Source of the DNA: Chromatocurvus sp964613795
GTDB lineage: Bacteria; Pseudomonadota; Gammaproteobacteria; Pseudomonadales; Halieaceae
NCBI GenBank assembly: GCA_964613795.1
Contig: CAZTJR010000001.1
Coordinates: 310,001 to 374,000 of the forward strand
DNA length: 64,000 nucleotides
Direction: 5' to 3'
Below, in pieces: positions 61,400 through 64,000 of this stretch. Under the pieces are notes generated by a model. It did no database searches. It was not told the DNA's origin and worked only from the letters and a program-made list of their open reading frames with translations. The position numbers and the translations under genes were made by a program. Within the stretch, counting starts at the first letter, position 1, and each line of letters starts with the position of its first letter.

Positions 61400-62596
61400 A
61401 TGCAGTCAGTAGAACACTTTGATGTAGTCGTGGTCGGTGGCGGGCCCTCGGGAGCCACTGCGGCAACTGATCTTGCGCGACTGGGCAAGCGGGTACTGGT
61501 GCTGGAGCGGGCATTCCGCATAAAGCCCTGCGGCGGCGCTATACCGCCGCGGGCCATCGATGACTTTGATATTCCGTCGCATCTTATCGTGGCGAAGATC
61601 AAGTCCGCGCGTATGGTCTCTCCCAAGGATGCGCGCGTCGATATGCCGGTTGGTGATACCTATGTAGGGATGGTCGACCGCGATGTGTTTGATCCCTGGC
61701 TCAGGGAGCGGGCACGTGGGGCCGGCGCTGAAGTGCGCACAGCAACATTCAAGCAGCTAGAGTATCTTGAGGACGGGCTGGCGCGCGTTACCTATCTGGA
61801 CAAGAACAGCAGTGGTGAGCATTGCTGTGTAACGGCTAGCGCCGTCATTGGCGCCGATGGTGCCAAATCCCGTGTGGCCGCCCAGTGTGTTCCCGGCGGC
61901 GATCGCATGCGCTGCGTGTTCGCCTACCATGAGATTGTCGAGGCACCTGCCGCTGACATGGGCGCGGACTATGATCCTCTTCGCTGTGACGTCTGGTACC
62001 AGGGCCGTCTATCGCCTGATTTCTACGCGTGGGTGTTTCCTCACGGCGACAAGGCCAGTATCGGTGTGGGCAGTGAAGAGAAGGGCTTTTCCGCGCCTCA
62101 CTCGGTAGCGGCCCTGCGCGAGACCGTGGGACTGAAAGACGCAAAAACCGTCCGCCGCGAGGGTGCGCCCATCCCGCTCAAGCCCTTGAAGCGATGGGAT
62201 GATGGGCGTCGCGTACTGCTTGCGGGCGATGCGGCGGGCGTCGTTGCACCGGCGTCCGGGGAGGGTATCTACTACGCCATGCTGGGTGGTCGACTCGCCG
62301 CAGAATCCGTCGCAGAGTTTTTGAATAGTAAAAACCCTGCGGCTCTGCGCTCTGCGCGCAAGCGGTTTTTACGCGAGCACGGCCGTGTCTTTTTTGTTCT
62401 CGGCATCCTCCAGCGCTTCTGGTATTCCAGCGACAAGCGCAGGGAAAAGTTTGTTGCCATCTGCCGGGACCCCGACGTGCAGTATTTGACATGGCAGGCG
62501 TATACCCAGAAAAAATTGGTGCGCGCCAAGCCCGTGGCGCACCTGCGCATTTTCTTCAAGGATATGGCTCACCTGCTCGGAATGGCGCGAACCTGA
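61400..62596 (+). CDS. bchP: Geranylgeranyl reductase BchP
   Basis: BchP reduces three double bonds of the geranylgeranyl tail to phytyl. Of 398 residues, DVVVVGGGPSGATAATDLARLGKRVLVLE is the FAD motif, FRIKPCGGAIPPRAIDDFDIP and GRRVLLAGDAAGVVAPASGEGIYYAM are family blocks. GGGAGG precedes the ATG. It is followed by a small membrane-protein gene. Confidence 0.96.
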   Translation: MQSVEHFDVVVVGGGPSGATAATDLARLGKRVLVLERAFRIKPCGGAIPPRAIDDFDIPSHLIVAKIKSARMVSPKDARVDMPVGDTYVGMVDRDVFDPWLRERARGAGAEVRTATFKQLEYLEDGLARVTYLDKNSSGEHCCVTASAVIGADGAKSRVAAQCVPGGDRMRCVFAYHEIVEAPAADMGADYDPLRCDVWYQGRLSPDFYAWVFPHGDKASIGVGSEEKGFSAPHSVAALRETVGLKDAKTVRREGAPIPLKPLKRWDDGRRVLLAGDAAGVVAPASGEGIYYAMLGGRLAAESVAEFLNSKNPAALRSARKRFLREHGRVFFVLGILQRFWYSSDKRREKFVAICRDPDVQYLTWQAYTQKKLVRAKPVAHLRIFFKDMAHLLGMART

Positions 62597-62610
62597 GCCA
62601 GGCCTGCGCA

Positions 62611-62886
62611 GTGGAATCAATTCTTACTGTGCTGGTCTCGCCACAGGTCATTGATCTGATTCTGCTGGCAGTGCTGGCGGAGGGTGCGGGCCTGCTGGTG
62701 CTCTATCGTGTCAGCGGTCGTGGCATTCCCCCGGGCGTCCTGCTGCCCAACCTTGTTGCCGGCGGCTGCCTGTTCCTCGCGCTGAGGCTGGTTCTTTCAG
62801 AGGCGGCTGCCAGCTGGGTCGCCCTGGCGCTGGTGGTTGCACTGATTGCCCATCTCAGTGAGCTGGTTATGCGCTGGCAGCGTTGA
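62611..62886 (+). CDS. Small membrane protein downstream of bchP
   Basis: A 91-residue frame with a GTG start 14 nt after bchP (AGG 8 nt upstream). Three hydrophobic segments are visible (VIDLILLAVLAEGAGLLVLY, LLPNLVAGGCLFLALRLVL, AASWVALALVVALIAHLSEL). I do not recognise a named family. Its tight linkage to bchP and the terminator after it suggest a role in pigment handling or assembly. The longer open frame starting at 62491 overlaps bchP and is unlikely. Confidence 0.65.
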   Translation: MESILTVLVSPQVIDLILLAVLAEGAGLLVLYRVSGRGIPPGVLLPNLVAGGCLFLALRLVLSEAAASWVALALVVALIAHLSELVMRWQR

Positions 62887-62924
62887 CGGCGGAATTCCCG
62901 CGGGACCGCTCGTCTACAGAAGTC

Positions 62925-62974
62925 CCTGCAGCATAGACGGACCGGTAAACCTGCAGCACAGACGGACCGGTAAA
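62925..62974. repeat. Two tandem copies of a 25-bp direct repeat
   Basis: A 25-base unit (beginning CCTGCAGCA, ending GACCGGTAAA) occurs twice without spacer, with one T/C difference, in the spacer between the small membrane protein gene and acsF. It looks like a recent tandem duplication. Confidence 0.85.
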
Positions 62975-62987
62975 AAAGAAGGGAACG

Positions 62988-63023
62988 AAAAAAGGCACCG
63001 CGGAAACACCGGGCGCCTTTTTT
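62988..63023. terminator. Bidirectional terminator between the bchP unit and acsF
   Basis: AAAAAAGGC and GCCTTTTTT form a stem around a GC-rich loop, with T-runs on both strands. It lies between convergent transcription units and suits both. Confidence 0.8.
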
Positions 63024-63063
63024 GTCGATCAGCAGCACTACCCCCTGGCCGTGCTGCTCGTGG

Positions 63064-64000
63064 CTACCAGGCAGGCGCCATGCAGACCGTGTCGGGCAGT
63101 TGGTTGGACTTGGTCGGCAGCAGGTAGAGTCGCGCAAATACCGTGGCACCCCGCACCGTAAGCCAGCCGCGCTTCAGCCCTGCGATCATGCCGCCGCGGG
63201 CGCGGGTTTCCTGTATCGCAACATTGATATGCCGCAGCTTCTCAAGTCCGCGCCGGAACACCGGGTTATCGGTATCCAGCGTCAGCGGGAATACCTGCCG
63301 CGTGATCTCGGTGGTAATGTCAAACACGCGGTAGTCAAACTCGGTGGGATCCATGCCCAGGGCCTCGTAAAGCTGTGGCCGGGTGTGGTCTCTCACATAC
63401 ATGGTGGCGTACACCGCCAGCAGGAAAAAGCGGATCCACAGCTTGTTAACGCCTCTGAGGAGGTGCGGATGCGAGCGCATGATCAGTGCGAAGGCCTCGC
63501 CATGGCGATACTCGTCGTTGCACCACTCCATAAACCATTTGAAGATGGGATGGAAACGGTGTTCCGGGTGGCGCTCGAGGTGCCGGTAGATTGTAATGTA
63601 ACGGGCGTAGCCGATCTTCTCTGACAGATACGTCGCGTAGTAGATGTACTTGGGCTTGAAAAACGTGTAATTTTTTTCGCGTTTGAGGAAGCCGAGATCG
63701 ACAGCAAAGCCGAGGTGTTTGAGGGCGCGATTGATAAAGCCGGCATGGCGTGACTCATCACGTGCCATATAGCCCATCAGGTCGGCGATGTCCTTGTTGT
63801 CGATGTTTTTCTGAATTTCCTGGTAGAGAACGCAGCCCGAGTACTCCGACGTGACGGAACTCACCAGAAAATCGATGAACTCGTCGTGCAGATGTTCGGG
63901 AATATTCACACCTTCGGCATCGAAATCGACTTCTTTGCGGAAGTGATCCCGGTTCTCGTCGCGCTCGAATTCGGCCATCATCTGGTCCCATTCGCGGCGC
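63064..64000 (-). CDS. acsF: Aerobic Mg-protoporphyrin IX monomethyl ester cyclase AcsF (5' truncated by window)
   Basis: AcsF is the O2-dependent diiron cyclase that makes the fifth ring of protochlorophyllide. The frame is open to the window edge; visible residues continue upstream of the internal Met as RREWDQMM, as in full-length AcsF. The diiron carboxylate helices show SEYSGCVLYQEIQ, ARDESRHAGFINRAL and EWCNDEYRHGEAFAL. 311 residues are seen of about 350-370. It is transcribed toward the bchP unit; its promoter is outside the window. Confidence 0.96.
   Translation of the reverse strand, partial: RREWDQMMAEFERDENRDHFRKEVDFDAEGVNIPEHLHDEFIDFLVSSVTSEYSGCVLYQEIQKNIDNKDIADLMGYMARDESRHAGFINRALKHLGFAVDLGFLKREKNYTFFKPKYIYYATYLSEKIGYARYITIYRHLERHPEHRFHPIFKWFMEWCNDEYRHGEAFALIMRSHPHLLRGVNKLWIRFFLLAVYATMYVRDHTRPQLYEALGMDPTEFDYRVFDITTEITRQVFPLTLDTDNPVFRRGLEKLRHINVAIQETRARGGMIAGLKRGWLTVRGATVFARLYLLPTKSNQLPDTVCMAPAW

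Noticed and set aside
23130..64000. Recent horizontal transfer of the PGC into this genome
   Set aside because: No flanking mobile genes or repeats are visible, and I could not compute codon usage or GC shifts; transfer can be neither shown nor excluded here.

Overview
The window is 64 kb of a gammaproteobacterial genome that carries a nearly complete photosynthesis gene cluster (PGC). The most likely source is an aerobic anoxygenic phototroph of the OM60/NOR5 (Halieaceae) type. That placement is an inference from four things: the pufLMCBA gene order with a tetraheme PufC, oxygen-dependent AcsF rather than BchE in the visible cluster, a spirilloxanthin-type carotenoid gene set, and gammaproteobacterial-looking flanking genes (SulP and BCCT transporters, EgtB/EgtD, DUF3422, a choice-of-anchor A/PEP-CTERM protein). 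One run of 100 N (1472-1571) marks an assembly gap.

Left flank (1-22867), ordinary chromosome: egtB (5' cut) - egtD (with the gap) - PhzF-family protein; on the minus strand a paraoxonase-like propeller protein, a membrane dipeptidase and a 2'-5' RNA ligase/cyclic phosphodiesterase; then an aminotransferase, a PsiE-like protein, tRNA-Arg(CCG), a YjbQ protein, a PEP-CTERM choice-of-anchor A protein, a SulP transporter followed by a universal stress protein, a TrmA/RlmD-type RNA methyltransferase, an ABC exporter-like operon with an AttH lipoprotein, a BCCT transporter followed by a universal stress protein, a DUF3422 protein and an alpha/beta hydrolase.

PGC, right-going part (23130-42783): bchI-bchD-bchO, crtI-crtB, crtC (minus strand), then crtE-crtF-bchC-bchX-bchY-bchZ-pufQ-pufL-pufM-pufC-pufB-pufA and idi. 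The tight overlaps suggest one crtEF-bchCXYZ-puf superoperon. PGC, left-going part (57380 down to 42885): bchF-bchN-bchB-bchH-bchL-bchM-lhaA-puhA-puhB-puhC-puhE-hemN. The regulator ppsR is divergent from bchF, followed by bchG-bch2-bchP-small membrane protein, and acsF (minus strand, 5' cut by the window end).

Together these genes supply protoporphyrin precursors (hemN), Mg insertion (bchHID), methylation and ring closure (bchM, acsF), both dark-operative reductases (bchLNB, bchXYZ), the side-chain steps (bchF, bchC), phytylation (bchG, bchP), carotenoids (idi, crtE, B, I, C, F), the reaction centre and LH1 (pufLM, puhA, pufBA, pufC) and assembly factors (pufQ, lhaA, bch2, puhBCE). I see ten TGT-N12-ACA PpsR/CrtJ-like operators, one of them with a one-base mismatch. 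Three promoter regions (crtC/crtE, bchC, bchF/ppsR) have a pair with exactly 8 bp between palindromes; bchG has a pair with wider spacing; bchI and hemN have a single site. crtD, crtA, bchE, bchJ, tspO, aerR/ppaA and pucBA are not in the window. No stretch longer than about 300 bases lacks a gene, and I see no insertion sequence, CRISPR array or integrase.
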